A DNA stretch of 52,139 bases from positions 1-52,139 of the forward strand of contig DYZU01000051.1 of the NCBI GenBank assembly GCA_022735835.1. The letters run 5' to 3'. This stretch comes from Thermincola sp. (GTDB lineage: Bacteria; Bacillota; Thermincolia; Thermincolales; UBA2595). The translations under genes were made by a program, and so were the position numbers. Within the stretch, counting starts at the first letter, position 1. Every line of letters starts with the position of its first letter. Positions 8,131 to 16,188 of the stretch are shown in pieces. The notes under the pieces are model-generated. The model was not told the origin of the DNA and searched no databases. It saw only the letters and a list, made by a program, of their open reading frames with translations.

Positions 8131-8559
8131 CTAATAAGATCTCCTGGATCCCCTGCCGCCTCTTTTGGACTCAGTGGCCCGGCGAAGATCCTGTTGCCGT
8201 TCATCGCTTTCTTTCATAAATTTGGCCAATCTTTCCTCAAAATCAGCTGATTTATCGTTTCTCCTGGAATGATGAACATGGGATGACGCCAAGTTGGGCG
8301 CGAGGTGGGATAAAGCGTTGGCAGCAAAAGCCTTGGCCTGTTTGATTGACAAGCCGATTTTACCGTTTTCGATAGCAATTACCATGACCGTCACCCGGTC
8401 GTTATCCTTAAGGTAATCCTTAACGTCTCTTACATAAGCATCGGCAACTTCGGAGATGTGGACCAGTCCGGTTTGTCCGTCCGGCAGCTCTACAAATGCC
8501 CCAAAGTTAGTGATACCTGTAACCACGCCTTCCACGATGCTTCCTACTTCAATTGTCAT
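8131..8559 (-). CDS. yabR: S1-domain RNA-binding protein, YabR type
   Basis: This 142-residue cytoplasmic protein has a single S1 domain at residues about 4-74: GSIVEGVVTGITNFGAFVE, then GLVHISEVADAYV and KIGLSIKQA. It binds RNA or ribosomes; the precise role is not settled. The C-terminal half is a variable basic and acidic tail ending in an arginine-glycine-serine-rich stretch. It follows divIC in the same direction, exactly as yabR does in Bacillus. AAGGAGG lies about 12 nt before the ATG. A terminator closes the transcript. Confidence 0.9.
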   Translation of the reverse strand: MTIEVGSIVEGVVTGITNFGAFVELPDGQTGLVHISEVADAYVRDVKDYLKDNDRVTVMVIAIENGKIGLSIKQAKAFAANALSHLAPNLASSHVHHSRRNDKSADFEERLAKFMKESDERQQDLRRATESKRGGRGSRRSY

Positions 8560-8664
8560 AAACCCGAAATATCCTCCTTGACGCAGTCCTGAGCCAAAAC
8601 ACGTCGTATATAATCAATCAAATTATAACCGAACCCAATTACAGTGTCAAGATATCGGTTATTG

Positions 8665-9078
8665 TTAATGAACCTCTGTTTTTTCAGGGTTTTTTGGCGG
8701 TTTGGGGATACTGCTTCCCTTTGCACCCGGTTTGGCCTCCAGGATTATTTTTTCACCCGGTTTCACCAAACCCAGCTTTTCCCGGGCCTCCCTTTCTATA
8801 TACGCGTCCGAATTTAACTGCTCTATCTGTTTGCGCAAATCAGCGTTCTTTAAGCGGAGCTCGTCCATCTGTTCCTGGATTTTTTGAATCTCATGCCGAA
8901 CATTATACATTTCCACCATTTGCCCGCCAAAAGAATAAAAGATAAATCCGAGCAATATGAGCAGAATTACACTGGGCCCTTTTAATTTGAATTTTACTTT
9001 CTTGCGTTTTCGGGTTTGCTGTTGTGTCGCCAGCTTTACCACTTTGTCCGTTTTCTGAACCTTGGCAGATAAAACCAT
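8665..9078 (-). CDS. divIC: Septum formation initiator DivIC/FtsB family
   Basis: This is a bitopic division protein of the DivIC-FtsL-DivIB complex. Of 137 residues, the first 30 are basic and cytoplasmic, one membrane helix follows (VILLILLGFIFYSF), then a heptad-patterned coiled coil (residues about 55-95: YNVRHEIQKIQEQMDELRL). It ends with an YIEREAREKLGLVKPGE motif, the family signature. Its ATG shares one base (TGATG) with the stop codon of the HTH gene upstream, implying coupled translation. The position after yabQ matches Bacillus, apart from the inserted HTH gene. Confidence 0.92.
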   Translation of the reverse strand: MVLSAKVQKTDKVVKLATQQQTRKRKKVKFKLKGPSVILLILLGFIFYSFGGQMVEMYNVRHEIQKIQEQMDELRLKNADLRKQIEQLNSDAYIEREAREKLGLVKPGEKIILEAKPGAKGSSIPKPPKNPEKTEVH

Positions 9079-9311
9079 CAGGAGTCCGCCTCCTCTTCGT
9101 CCGGTCCAAATAAGCCTAAAGCGTTACCGGGTATAATTATCACTACCTCATATCCCTTATTTCTGGCACGGTTAAACAGGGTAGCCACTGTACTGCTGGT
9201 CAACCCGAGCTTTTTCGATATCTTTTCATTTGAATAGCCCATTTCTTTCAGTGTTACTACCTGCCGCTCCCTGAAACTGAGCTTTTCGGCGCCCCGAATC
9301 TCTATTTTCAT
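9078..9311 (-). CDS. Small helix-turn-helix protein
   Basis: The 77-residue product is almost only a DNA-binding domain. LSFRERQVVTLKEMGYSNE and KISKKLGLTSSTVATL form a LuxR/sigma-region-4-type helix-turn-helix (residues about 9-45), followed by a short strand-rich tail and acidic end. There is no receiver or sensor domain. ATG at 9311 is preferred because GGGGAG lies about 8 nt before it; a GTG 15 codons upstream has no ribosome site. It sits between yabQ and divIC, which are adjacent in Bacillus, and overlaps divIC by one base. A palindrome just upstream suggests autoregulation. Target genes are unknown. Confidence 0.75.
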   Translation of the reverse strand: MKIEIRGAEKLSFRERQVVTLKEMGYSNEKISKKLGLTSSTVATLFNRARNKGYEVVIIIPGNALGLFGPDEEEADS

Positions 9312-9342
9312 GGCCGTTACTCCCCGGCTCGCCCGCATTATC

Positions 9343-9364
9343 CACAATTTATGCACAAATTGTG
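9343..9364. promoter_or_regulatory. Candidate operator palindrome before the HTH gene
   Basis: CACAATTT (9343-9350) and AAATTGTG (9357-9364) form an 8-bp inverted repeat with a 6-bp spacer. It lies 32-53 bp upstream of the HTH gene start, where an autorepressor would bind. Confidence 0.45.
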
Positions 9365-9460
9365 TACAACTTTAGTACAGATATTGATTCTACATACAAA
9401 AAAAAATTCCTTCTTCAGGAAATAAAAAAAATAAACAATATTCTATTATTAAGAAACTAA

Positions 9461-10012
9461 CTACTTCTTCTTAAACAACCTGAACCCTCGGGTTATTTTT
9501 TCTTTCATGACCAGGACTGACCGCTTGACCGGCCCCGTTATTGAATGCTCCACCACCCGTTTGGTGAGATTGCGTGTTTTGGTCCAGGCCGTGCCAAGGT
9601 AACCGATAGGAATGACAATTATGTTTCTAACCAGAAAGATAGGGTAAGTAACTAACCACAAGGTAAAGCCGAGTACTCTCATCAGGCGGTCCGCCATTTT
9701 TTTTAGCCAAAAGATAGCGAACAGTAAAATTCTGATTACAAAACCTCTGAGCAGTTTAAGATAGGCCAGGGCGCCGGTGATGACCCCTATTGCCACGTAA
9801 AACCGCAACTCTCCCCAATTGCCGACTAAAAGCAGAAAAAAAACCACCAGGGTAGAAATTATCCAAAACAGAAGATCACCCAAATAAGCAGCAATTTTCC
9901 GCGGACGGATTACCCCTTTGATTACCTTGTAAAAGTCAAACAATATACCAATGGTTACACCGATTAAGATTGTAACGATAAAGGCATAAACCTGGGATTC
10001 CAGAGACTGCAT
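9461..10012 (-). CDS. yabQ: Spore cortex biosynthesis protein YabQ
   Basis: This 183-residue polytopic membrane protein is required for cortex formation in Bacillus. Three or more hydrophobic helices are visible: the N-terminal ESQVYAFIVTILIGVTIGI typical of YabQ, LLFWIISTLVVFFLLLV and FYVAIGVITGALAYL. An amphipathic, basic C-terminal region follows and ends in RGFRLFKKK. It follows yabP by 30 bp and has GGGAGGAG before the ATG. The transcript probably continues into the HTH gene and divIC, but a 149-bp AT-rich gap (9312-9460) follows with no strong hairpin. Confidence 0.9.
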   Translation of the reverse strand: MQSLESQVYAFIVTILIGVTIGILFDFYKVIKGVIRPRKIAAYLGDLLFWIISTLVVFFLLLVGNWGELRFYVAIGVITGALAYLKLLRGFVIRILLFAIFWLKKMADRLMRVLGFTLWLVTYPIFLVRNIIVIPIGYLGTAWTKTRNLTKRVVEHSITGPVKRSVLVMKEKITRGFRLFKKK

Positions 10013-10042
10013 CAGTCTCCTCCCTTCGTCTGTTTATCAATA

Positions 10043-10336
10043 CTACCTCAAAATGCGCTGAATAATGCCTTTACCTCTCCCTTTTATCCCCTTTGCGTTT
10101 TTCTCTTCCACAAAGTCCAGGGATTTGCACAGACCTTCTACCGTCAGCGATCCTTCTTCCAGGTTCAACTGAACGATATGAAGGTTTTGCCCCCGCAGCA
10201 CCAGAAACCCCATTTTTGTTTCCAGGAGAATTTCCTCGTCATCAAAACTTTCTACGTTTTCTACGCCCTCAATAACGGCATTCTTCCTGTTAGTCATGAC
10301 AATTTTGTATTCCTTCAAGTCGTCCCGGCCGTTCAT
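10043..10336 (-). CDS. yabP: Sporulation protein YabP
   Basis: This 97-residue member of the YabP/YqfC family is associated with the mother cell during sporulation. The family pattern is visible in the middle: NAVIEGVENVESFDDEEI, then TKMGFLVLRGQNLHI and LNLEEGSLTVEG, a small all-beta domain. The C-terminal tail is lysine and glycine rich. AAGGAGGG lies 8 nt before the ATG. It is the first gene of the yabP-yabQ unit, behind a candidate sigma-E promoter and just after the spoIID terminator. Confidence 0.92.
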   Translation of the reverse strand: MNGRDDLKEYKIVMTNRKNAVIEGVENVESFDDEEILLETKMGFLVLRGQNLHIVQLNLEEGSLTVEGLCKSLDFVEEKNAKGIKGRGKGIIQRILR

Positions 10337-10389
10337 GGCGCTGTTCCCTCCTTGTCAAATTTATCCCAAACACTTGTTTACTATTTTCA

Positions 10390-10418
10390 TACATATTCCG
10401 GCGTTGGACATAATATGC
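10390..10418 (-). promoter_or_regulatory. Candidate sigma-E promoter of yabP
   Basis: GCATATT (10412-10418) is an exact match to the sigma-E -35 motif KMATATT. After 14 bp comes AATATGTA (10390-10397), a partial match to the -10. yabP is sigma-E controlled in Bacillus, which supports the reading. The -10 is about 55 bp from the ATG. Confidence 0.45.
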
Positions 10419-10442
10419 CAACCAGGAGGGGTTTTAGACCAC

Positions 10443-10471
10443 AAAAAAAAATAACCTGAGAGCTCTCAGGT
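10443..10471 (-). terminator. Rho-independent terminator after spoIID
   Basis: ACCTGAGAGCTCTCAGGT (10454-10471) is a perfect palindrome. On the minus strand it is followed by TTATTTTTTTTT. It lies 16 bp past the spoIID-type gene and separates it from yabP. Confidence 0.9.
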
Positions 10472-10486
10472 CATGCGTCACTCATA

Positions 10487-11443
10487 CTATTTCCACAGTT
10501 TCTCTATTGTAACGTCTTTGAAATAAAACCTGATTATGTCTTCAGGTTTCTTTCCCTGGACCGCCATTTTTTTGGCTCCCCACTGGCACATCCCGACTCC
10601 GTGCCCGTAGCCCTTGCCCGACAAGACCAGGTTCCCGTTCCGGATAGAAATGCTGTCCAGGAATGTCGAACGCATTTTATCATTTCCCAGAGCCAGCCTC
10701 AATGCGGTTCCACTTACGCCGGCATTTCCTATTTTGATAACTTCCGCCCGTCCGGAAGGCCCTCTTTTAGCTATGGAAACATTGCCGGCGCTAAGATTGC
10801 CCGGATCAACCCCGGTTGTCTTCTTGACAGCAGCCCTGACGGTTTCCGCCGGGAATGAAACGGTCCATTTTTTGTTCTCCGGCACAGTTACAGCCAGGCA
10901 GCCGTCCCGAGCGCCAGCATTAATGTATGGAGTCTTTTCCTTTTTATATCCCAGTCCTTCGACCGCCGAAGCCTCGACACCTCCGTCACAGGCGCTGTAC
11001 CACGCATTTACATAGTCGCCCCGGTACTTTATAACTTCACCGCGAGTTATTTCCACGGCACGTCGGACATTGTCATTTATCTTGGTGGGGTCATAAGCCT
11101 GAAATTCCTCCACGCTGGTGGACGCATCAGTATTATGCTGCGGAACCCCGCCCTTGTCCTTCATTTGTTTCAAAGTAAAAGTGCGAGCCAGAATAGCCTG
11201 CGCCGCCAGCGCGTTGACGGGCCAGGTGGGTTCCATTTCGGCGGCGACCACACCTTTAATATATTCTTCTATTTTAATGCGCTTGACCTGGCCTGTTTCA
11301 TTAACATACAGGCTTATGGTGGGTTCGGTAGTAATTCTTCGCGGAATAGGTTTTTTCTGCCTGGCAGGAGTGCATCCTGAGAGCACACTGAATGCCAAGG
11401 CAATCACCAGTACTGCTGCTTTAATTTTAAAACCCCTTTTCAC
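10487..11443 (-). CDS. spoIID: SpoIID/LytB-domain lytic transglycosylase
   Basis: This is a membrane-tethered peptidoglycan enzyme of the SpoIID family, which in the DMP machine cleaves denuded glycan during engulfment. The N-terminus is a lipoprotein signal ending in LSGC (residues about 20-24). The SpoIID core follows: EYIKGVVAAEMEPTWP with the catalytic glutamate, NALAAQAILARTF, the CDGG turn, and the C-terminal GKGYGHGVGMCQWGA signature. At 318 residues it is near the usual size. The start is GTG after AAGGGGGAA. In Bacillus spoIID lies elsewhere; a paralogue is possible, so the symbol is tentative. Confidence 0.85.
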   Translation of the reverse strand: MKRGFKIKAAVLVIALAFSVLSGCTPARQKKPIPRRITTEPTISLYVNETGQVKRIKIEEYIKGVVAAEMEPTWPVNALAAQAILARTFTLKQMKDKGGVPQHNTDASTSVEEFQAYDPTKINDNVRRAVEITRGEVIKYRGDYVNAWYSACDGGVEASAVEGLGYKKEKTPYINAGARDGCLAVTVPENKKWTVSFPAETVRAAVKKTTGVDPGNLSAGNVSIAKRGPSGRAEVIKIGNAGVSGTALRLALGNDKMRSTFLDSISIRNGNLVLSGKGYGHGVGMCQWGAKKMAVQGKKPEDIIRFYFKDVTIEKLWK

Positions 11444-11545
11444 AAAATTCCCCCTTAAGTTAACTTCAGCAAGATCTAATTGCCAATACTAAAAATAGTA
11501 TTTTCTGAGGGAATATAAGATATACTCAGGCCTGATCTTTTCCCA

Positions 11546-11812
11546 CTACTCAATGTCAAGCACCCTGGTCTCCTCAAGCACACGGTAGAGGTCCTTGGCT
11601 TGGTCAGCCCTGACGGTATTTGGCGTGCCCAGTACTTCTATCTTTATCTTTTTACTGCCAAAATCAAGTTCCAGCACATCCCCGGGTTTAATCTCAGCGC
11701 CGGGTTTGGCCACCCTTCCGTTTACACATACCTTCCCACCGTCACAGATGTCTTTGGCCAAAGTCCTCCGTTTAATGATGCGGGCTACTTTCAAGAATTT
11801 GTCTAACCGCAT
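11546..11812 (-). CDS. rqcP: S4-domain RNA-binding protein RqcP
   Basis: This 88-residue protein is a stand-alone S4 domain (MRLDKFLKVARIIKRRTLA, then DGGKVCVNGRVAKPG and KPGDVLEL). Such YabO/RqcP proteins bind 23S rRNA and tRNA on split 50S subunits and drive poly-alanine tailing with RqcH. It lies between hup and the spoIID gene, matching its place between mazG and yabP in Bacillus. AGGAGG is 6 nt before the ATG. The hup terminator lies upstream, so it needs its own promoter or readthrough. Confidence 0.92.
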   Translation of the reverse strand: MRLDKFLKVARIIKRRTLAKDICDGGKVCVNGRVAKPGAEIKPGDVLELDFGSKKIKIEVLGTPNTVRADQAKDLYRVLEETRVLDIE

Positions 11813-11850
11813 TTACTACCTCCTGATTACAAAATACGACATAGAAAAAA

Positions 11851-11872
11851 ATCAGGTTCCGGCGAACCTGAT
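11851..11872 (-). terminator. Rho-independent terminator after hup
   Basis: ATCAGGTTC and GAACCTGAT form a 9-bp stem with a 4-nt loop. On the minus strand a TTTTTT run follows, and the hairpin begins 11 bp after the hup stop codon. Confidence 0.88.
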
Positions 11873-11882
11873 TTAGTTCTGT

Positions 11883-12155
11883 TTAGGAAACTGAATCTTT
11901 AAGAGCTTTACCTGCTTTAAAAGCGGGAACCTTAGCTGCCTTAATCTGAATTTCTGCCCCTGTTTGCGGGTTGCGCCCTTTCCTGGCCGCCCGCTTGCGG
12001 ACTTCAAAAGTCCCAAAACCTACAAGCTGGACTTTGTCACCCTTGGCCAGAGTCTCTTCAATGCTGGAAAATACAGCATTTACAGCCTTTTCGGAATCTT
12101 TTTTGGTCAGACCTGATTTCTCTGCCACACTACTAATCAGTTCCTGCTTATTCAC
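11883..12155 (-). CDS. hup: DNA-binding protein HU
   Basis: This is a 90-residue histone-like nucleoid protein with the full HU pattern: [16 protein letters not shown] helix pair, the [21 protein letters not shown] flexible arm with the conserved proline, and [13 protein letters not shown] at the end. It acts as a homodimer bending DNA. The start is GTG after AGGAGGG. It is flanked by an AT-rich promoter region upstream (12156-12263) and a strong terminator, so it is likely monocistronic. In Bacillus hup lies elsewhere; its place between mazG and rqcP is common in Clostridia. Confidence 0.97.
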   Translation of the reverse strand: MNKQELISSVAEKSGLTKKDSEKAVNAVFSSIEETLAKGDKVQLVGFGTFEVRKRAARKGRNPQTGAEIQIKAAKVPAFKAGKALKDSVS

Positions 12156-12263
12156 AAAAAATCCCTCCTAAATGTAATTAAGTAATTGTATTAGAGTTAC
12201 TTTTATTGCATTCGCTAAAACCCTTTAATCTCCTGCTTTTTGCCCAATTTTTTCTTACAAACT

Positions 12264-13802
12264 CTAAGTTTTTTTCTCCCTTTGCCTTGTTTTGGCCTCC
12301 TCCCACAAACTGTCAAGCTCCGCCAAATCCATACTCCCAAGCTCCCTGCGGGCTTGAGCCGCTAAGGTTTCCATTGTCTTAAAGCGTTCCTTGAATTTTC
12401 GGATGGCCGCGGTTAAAGCTTCCTCGGAATTCACCTCTAACAGGCGGGCCAGATTAACAACAGCAAACAAAAGATCTCCTATTTCATCCCGGATTCTTAT
12501 TTGATCAGCTTTGGAAACAGCTTCTTTGATTTCATCGATTTCTTCCATCACTTTATCTAAAGCCCCGGTATATTCAGGCCAGTCGAACCCAACCTTAGCG
12601 GCTTTACGCTGAATTTTCTCAGCCTTCATTAAAGCCGGCATGTTTTGGGGAATACCGTCCAGAAGAGATTGTCGCGTTTCGCCTTTTTCCTCTAATTCCC
12701 CCTTTTTAATTTTTTCCCAGTTCACAGACACCTCCCTACTGCTGTTAACAGTGGCGCTGCCAAAAACATGCGGGTGCCTTCTCACCAGCTTCTCGGATAT
12801 CCCCTCAACCACATCATTCAGGTCAAAAAACCCGCTTTCCCTTGCTATCTGTGCATGGAAGGCTATCTGTAATAATAAGTCTCCCAATTCTTCGCAAACT
12901 TTATACATATTACCTTCATCTATTGCCTCTAACACTTCATAAGTTTCTTCAATGAGGTATCTTTTCAAGGAAGCATGGGTCTGCTCCCGGTCCCACGGGC
13001 ATCCGTTCTCCCCCCTCAACTGTTCCATGATATTTACTATTCGGTCCAGCGGGAACCTGCTCACCATGGCCTTTGCTTCGGGGTACGGCGGTATGTAAAC
13101 ACAAGTCAAATGATCAATCCAGTCAAGCCTGTCCAATTCAAACAGCGGAATATCCTCAATCCGTTCCTGCCCGGGAATACCCGCGGCAGTGATCACCTTT
13201 ATCCTGTGTTCGTCAGGATAAAAGTCCATGAGAGAAAGCTTCACCTCGGATGCCACCATGGAATTATAAACCTGCATTACAAGGTTGGGTATGAGAGGGT
13301 CAGGGCGGCAGCCCCGGGCGTGTTTTTCGTCCATTAAACCCAGCCCGTCTATTAACTTTATTCCCTCGGACAGATTCAAACGCAGTGCGGTAATCACCGG
13401 GTCTAAAAAACTCATGGCCGGCAATATTTCATATCCAAGGTTTGCTTCCCGGGCCAGCCGGATTATCTTCAGAACAGATTCCTCACCTACCAGGGGATGG
13501 CCCGGCACCGCATACACCACCGGTTGCTCCCTGGCCGCATTTATTATAACTTCCGCAATTCCGGCATAAAGCTTCTCAAAATCACAGGACTTCTCATACA
13601 AGTAATCAAATGTTTTGAACTTGATACCTTGACCTGAAAGTTCCCCGACTACCGGGTGCCTAGAAGTCCGGATAAACAAGGCGGACGCTTTTTTGAGAAC
13701 TTCCAGCGCTCCCACGGTAAGAGAATCTGTCCCGCCCGGCCCCAGGCCCACTATGGTTATGTGTTTTTCCAAACTAACCACCACTTCCCATGGTTCTGTC
13801 AT
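12264..13802 (-). CDS. mazG: MazG nucleoside triphosphate pyrophosphohydrolase with methylase domain
   Basis: This 512-residue fusion carries an N-terminal tetrapyrrole-methylase-like domain (IVGLGPGGTDSLT, residues about 18-30, and VYAVPGHPLVGEES) and two C-terminal MazG domains. The first MazG domain has GCPWDREQTH, EETYEVLEAI and EELGDLLLQI with the metal-binding acidic residues; the second has EEIDEIKEAV and DEIGDLLFAV. It hydrolyses non-canonical or excess NTPs. ATG at 13802 overlaps the spoVB stop as ATGA, indicating coupled translation. A TTG ten codons in, near GTGG, is an alternative start giving the usual LEKHITIVG N-terminus. Confidence 0.93.
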   Translation of the reverse strand: MTEPWEVVVSLEKHITIVGLGPGGTDSLTVGALEVLKKASALFIRTSRHPVVGELSGQGIKFKTFDYLYEKSCDFEKLYAGIAEVIINAAREQPVVYAVPGHPLVGEESVLKIIRLAREANLGYEILPAMSFLDPVITALRLNLSEGIKLIDGLGLMDEKHARGCRPDPLIPNLVMQVYNSMVASEVKLSLMDFYPDEHRIKVITAAGIPGQERIEDIPLFELDRLDWIDHLTCVYIPPYPEAKAMVSRFPLDRIVNIMEQLRGENGCPWDREQTHASLKRYLIEETYEVLEAIDEGNMYKVCEELGDLLLQIAFHAQIARESGFFDLNDVVEGISEKLVRRHPHVFGSATVNSSREVSVNWEKIKKGELEEKGETRQSLLDGIPQNMPALMKAEKIQRKAAKVGFDWPEYTGALDKVMEEIDEIKEAVSKADQIRIRDEIGDLLFAVVNLARLLEVNSEEALTAAIRKFKERFKTMETLAAQARRELGSMDLAELDSLWEEAKTRQREKKT

Positions 13803-15382
13803 CTGATTCTTAGGATACGGCGTATCAGCAGTGAAGGCCCCGGTATGGGCATATGCCTGAACCCTCCTAACGCTGCCAGGGCCAAGAAATACAGGAGCGC
13901 CCCGATTACAATGGAAGCGACCGTACTCCACGACCCGCCCATGATTATTCTTAACCAGTGATAGGAGAGATAAACCCCTGCTGCCATAATTGTAACAGCT
14001 GTTGCCGGTTTCAGCAACAGAGTCCGGTAATTGGGAACCCATCCTGCCAGCTTGCGGAGAAAGGCAAAATTTAAGTAAGAAGAAAGCGCGAAACCGACTA
14101 CTGTCCCTACGGCTGCTCCAATTATACCAATTTGGGGAAGAGCAGTCAAAAAATAGTTTGCCATGAACTTAACTGTAGCCCCAAGAACAAGGCTCAAGAC
14201 AGGCAGGAATGTTTTGCCCATGCCCTGCAGGATACCGGCGCCGGTCTGGTGAAGCCCCAGAAAAAAAGCCGCCGGGGCAAGATAGGCCAAAGGCAAACCG
14301 GCTTCCGGACACTTAAATAAAAGGTCTGAAATCGGGGTGGCCAGCACAGCCAGTCCTACAGCCGCCGGTAAGCCCACCAAAACCGTGATTTCGACGGCAG
14401 CCTCAGCCTGCCTTCCTATCTCCCGGTAGTTTCCCCGCTCCAGGGACCCTGATACGGCCGGTACCAGAGAAGCCGCCAGAGAAATCGTGATTACAGTGGG
14501 CAGGTTAATCAGAGTAACGGCCCCTCCGGTCAGTTCCCCATAAAGCTGAACCGCCCTTGACACGGAATAACCGGCCAGCTGAAGCCGTCCGGGCACAGTT
14601 ATGGCATCCAGGGTCTGCATGACCGGCATGACAAGACCTCCGATTGATATCGGCAGGGCCAACACCACAACCCTGTGCAGGATTTCAAACACTCCCCGGG
14701 AATGTCTCCTGCCGGCGGGTCCGGCAGATCCGGCCGGGATAACGCCGAGGTAAGGCCTTAAAAAGAAAAGCCCCATAAGAAATAAGGTTCCCGCCGCAGC
14801 CCCTGTAACAGCGCCGAAAGTGGCCGCAGCCGCCGCATATTCTACTCCCTGCGGAAGAAACACAGCAGCACCTGCCAGAACCGTAACAACCCTGACAATT
14901 TGCTCCATTACCTGGGAACATGCCGTGGGAACCATCTCCTGAAAACCCTGAAAATAACCCCTGAACACAGACATGATGCCCACAAAGAACACGGCCGGGG
15001 CAATGGCCGCAATGCTGTAGTAGGCCCGTTTGTCATGCAGGACGTGATCCGCCAGGTAAAATGCCCCTTTGTACAGCAGGAAAGATGCTATCCCCGAAAC
15101 AATAGCTATAAAAATTAAAGTTATCTTGAATACTCTTGCCACCGCCGGAAAGTCCCGGCGGGCCAGGTTCTCGGAAACCAGCTTGGAGACGGCGACCGGG
15201 ATACCGGCGCTCGATACGGCCAACAGTGTGGTATATAAAGGGTAGGCCATCTGGTACAACCCCATTCCCTCCGGGCCCACCACTCTGAAGAACGGGATAC
15301 GGTACAAAGCGCCAAATAGTTTACTGACTAAACCTGCAATTGTTAATATAGCAGCCCCTTTGATAAACGAATGGGTTGTCAT
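13799..15382 (-). CDS. spoVB: Stage V sporulation protein B, MATE/MurJ-like exporter
   Basis: This 527-residue polytopic protein of the polysaccharide-exporter (MOP) superfamily is implicated in flipping cortex peptidoglycan precursors. The family start FIKGAAILTIAGLVSKLFG is followed by YRIPFFRVVGPEGMGLYQMAYP. About 14 hydrophobic helices run to the C-terminus. ATG at 15382 is chosen because GGGAGG lies 6 nt before it; an upstream start at 15406 would overlap that site. It is translationally coupled to mazG, as in Bacillus. A perfect 0A-box core lies 58-64 bp upstream, just past the spoVT terminator. Confidence 0.94.
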   Translation of the reverse strand: MTTHSFIKGAAILTIAGLVSKLFGALYRIPFFRVVGPEGMGLYQMAYPLYTTLLAVSSAGIPVAVSKLVSENLARRDFPAVARVFKITLIFIAIVSGIASFLLYKGAFYLADHVLHDKRAYYSIAAIAPAVFFVGIMSVFRGYFQGFQEMVPTACSQVMEQIVRVVTVLAGAAVFLPQGVEYAAAAATFGAVTGAAAGTLFLMGLFFLRPYLGVIPAGSAGPAGRRHSRGVFEILHRVVVLALPISIGGLVMPVMQTLDAITVPGRLQLAGYSVSRAVQLYGELTGGAVTLINLPTVITISLAASLVPAVSGSLERGNYREIGRQAEAAVEITVLVGLPAAVGLAVLATPISDLLFKCPEAGLPLAYLAPAAFFLGLHQTGAGILQGMGKTFLPVLSLVLGATVKFMANYFLTALPQIGIIGAAVGTVVGFALSSYLNFAFLRKLAGWVPNYRTLLLKPATAVTIMAAGVYLSYHWLRIIMGGSWSTVASIVIGALLYFLALAALGGFRHMPIPGPSLLIRRILRIR

Positions 15383-15439
15383 GCCATACCTCCCAGACAG
15401 ATTCAATAAATGTTTATTTTGGGAGGTAGAGAATTATTA

Positions 15440-15446
15440 TTCGACA
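15440..15446 (-). promoter_or_regulatory. Spo0A-box core before spoVB
   Basis: TTTGTCGAATAAT on the minus strand contains the full TGTCGAA core of the Spo0A box. It lies in the 105-bp gap between spoVT and spoVB. A 7-mer can occur by chance, so this is only a candidate. Confidence 0.4.
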
Positions 15447-15456
15447 AAGAAAATAA

Positions 15457-15476
15457 GGTAGCGGTACACCGCTACC
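15457..15476 (-). terminator. Rho-independent terminator after spoVT
   Basis: GGTAGCGGTACACCGCTACC is a perfect 20-bp palindrome, followed on the minus strand by TTATTTTC. It begins 12 bp past the spoVT stop codon. Confidence 0.85.
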
Positions 15477-15487
15477 CTTAAACCTCA

Positions 15488-16057
15488 TTATTGCTCCATT
15501 TGCTTGGCCAAAAAGCCTGCCGCGGTTTGGGCCAGTTTCATCTCCATATCTCCCATTTGCACTCCTTCTTCTTTGGAGAGGAGAATAACAGCGCCAATAG
15601 GGTCCCCTTCCGCAATAATCGGGGCGATTACTTCCGCGCTGAACTTGCAGGGTTCGTCCTCGTCACCCTCTATTACCGGGCAGTCTTTGCAGTTGGGGTC
15701 AGCCCCCGGGTTGTTGATAAGCGCCGCTTTTCGCTCTTCCATCACCTTTTCTACGGCAAGGCCAATTGGTTTGTTCAAAAACTCCTTTTTGGGAGCGCCT
15801 GCAACGGCAATAATAGTATCCCGATCGGCAATACAGGCAATATGTCCGATTGCTTCGTACAGAGAGTCAGCATATTCTTTGGCAAAATCGCCCAACTCAC
15901 CGATCGGAGAGTATTTTTTAAGGATAACCTCTCCTTCTCTATCAACGAAAATTTCCAGAGGGTCCCCTTCTCGAATCCTTAGGGTTCTTCTGATCTCCTT
16001 GGGAATAACCACACGTCCTAAATCGTCTATTCTGCGTACTATACCGGTTGCCTTCAT
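15488..16057 (-). CDS. spoVT: Stage V sporulation transcriptional regulator SpoVT
   Basis: This is a forespore-specific AbrB-family regulator that modulates sigma-G genes. Residues 1-50 are the swapped-hairpin AbrB domain (MKATGIVRRIDDLGRVVIPK, then LRIREGDPLEIFV). The rest is a GAF-like domain with a CKDCPVIEG...C cysteine patch, and ends QTAAGFLAKQMEQ. Length, 189, is close to the Bacillus protein (178). GGAGGG precedes the ATG. A sigma-G-type promoter stands 56-86 bp upstream and a 7-bp inverted repeat (AACAGTG/CACTGTT) lies in the leader, a possible autoregulatory site. Confidence 0.96.
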   Translation of the reverse strand: MKATGIVRRIDDLGRVVIPKEIRRTLRIREGDPLEIFVDREGEVILKKYSPIGELGDFAKEYADSLYEAIGHIACIADRDTIIAVAGAPKKEFLNKPIGLAVEKVMEERKAALINNPGADPNCKDCPVIEGDEDEPCKFSAEVIAPIIAEGDPIGAVILLSKEEGVQMGDMEMKLAQTAAGFLAKQMEQ

Positions 16058-16112
16058 TAGTTCGCTTTCCCTCCTTTTTCTGCATTATTTAACAGTGGTC
16101 TTCTTTCACTGT

Positions 16113-16143
16113 TAGTATATAACGCAGTCAAAGGAATTATTCA
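16113..16143 (-). promoter_or_regulatory. Sigma-G-like promoter of spoVT
   Basis: TGAATA (16138-16143) and TATACTA (16113-16119) are separated by 18 bp, against the sigma-G consensus TGMATA and CATACTA. Only the first base of the -10 differs. spoVT is sigma-G dependent in Bacillus. Confidence 0.65.
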
Positions 16144-16188
16144 TTTTTTTCCATTGATTTAATTAAATTGAGTGAAGATAAATAAACA

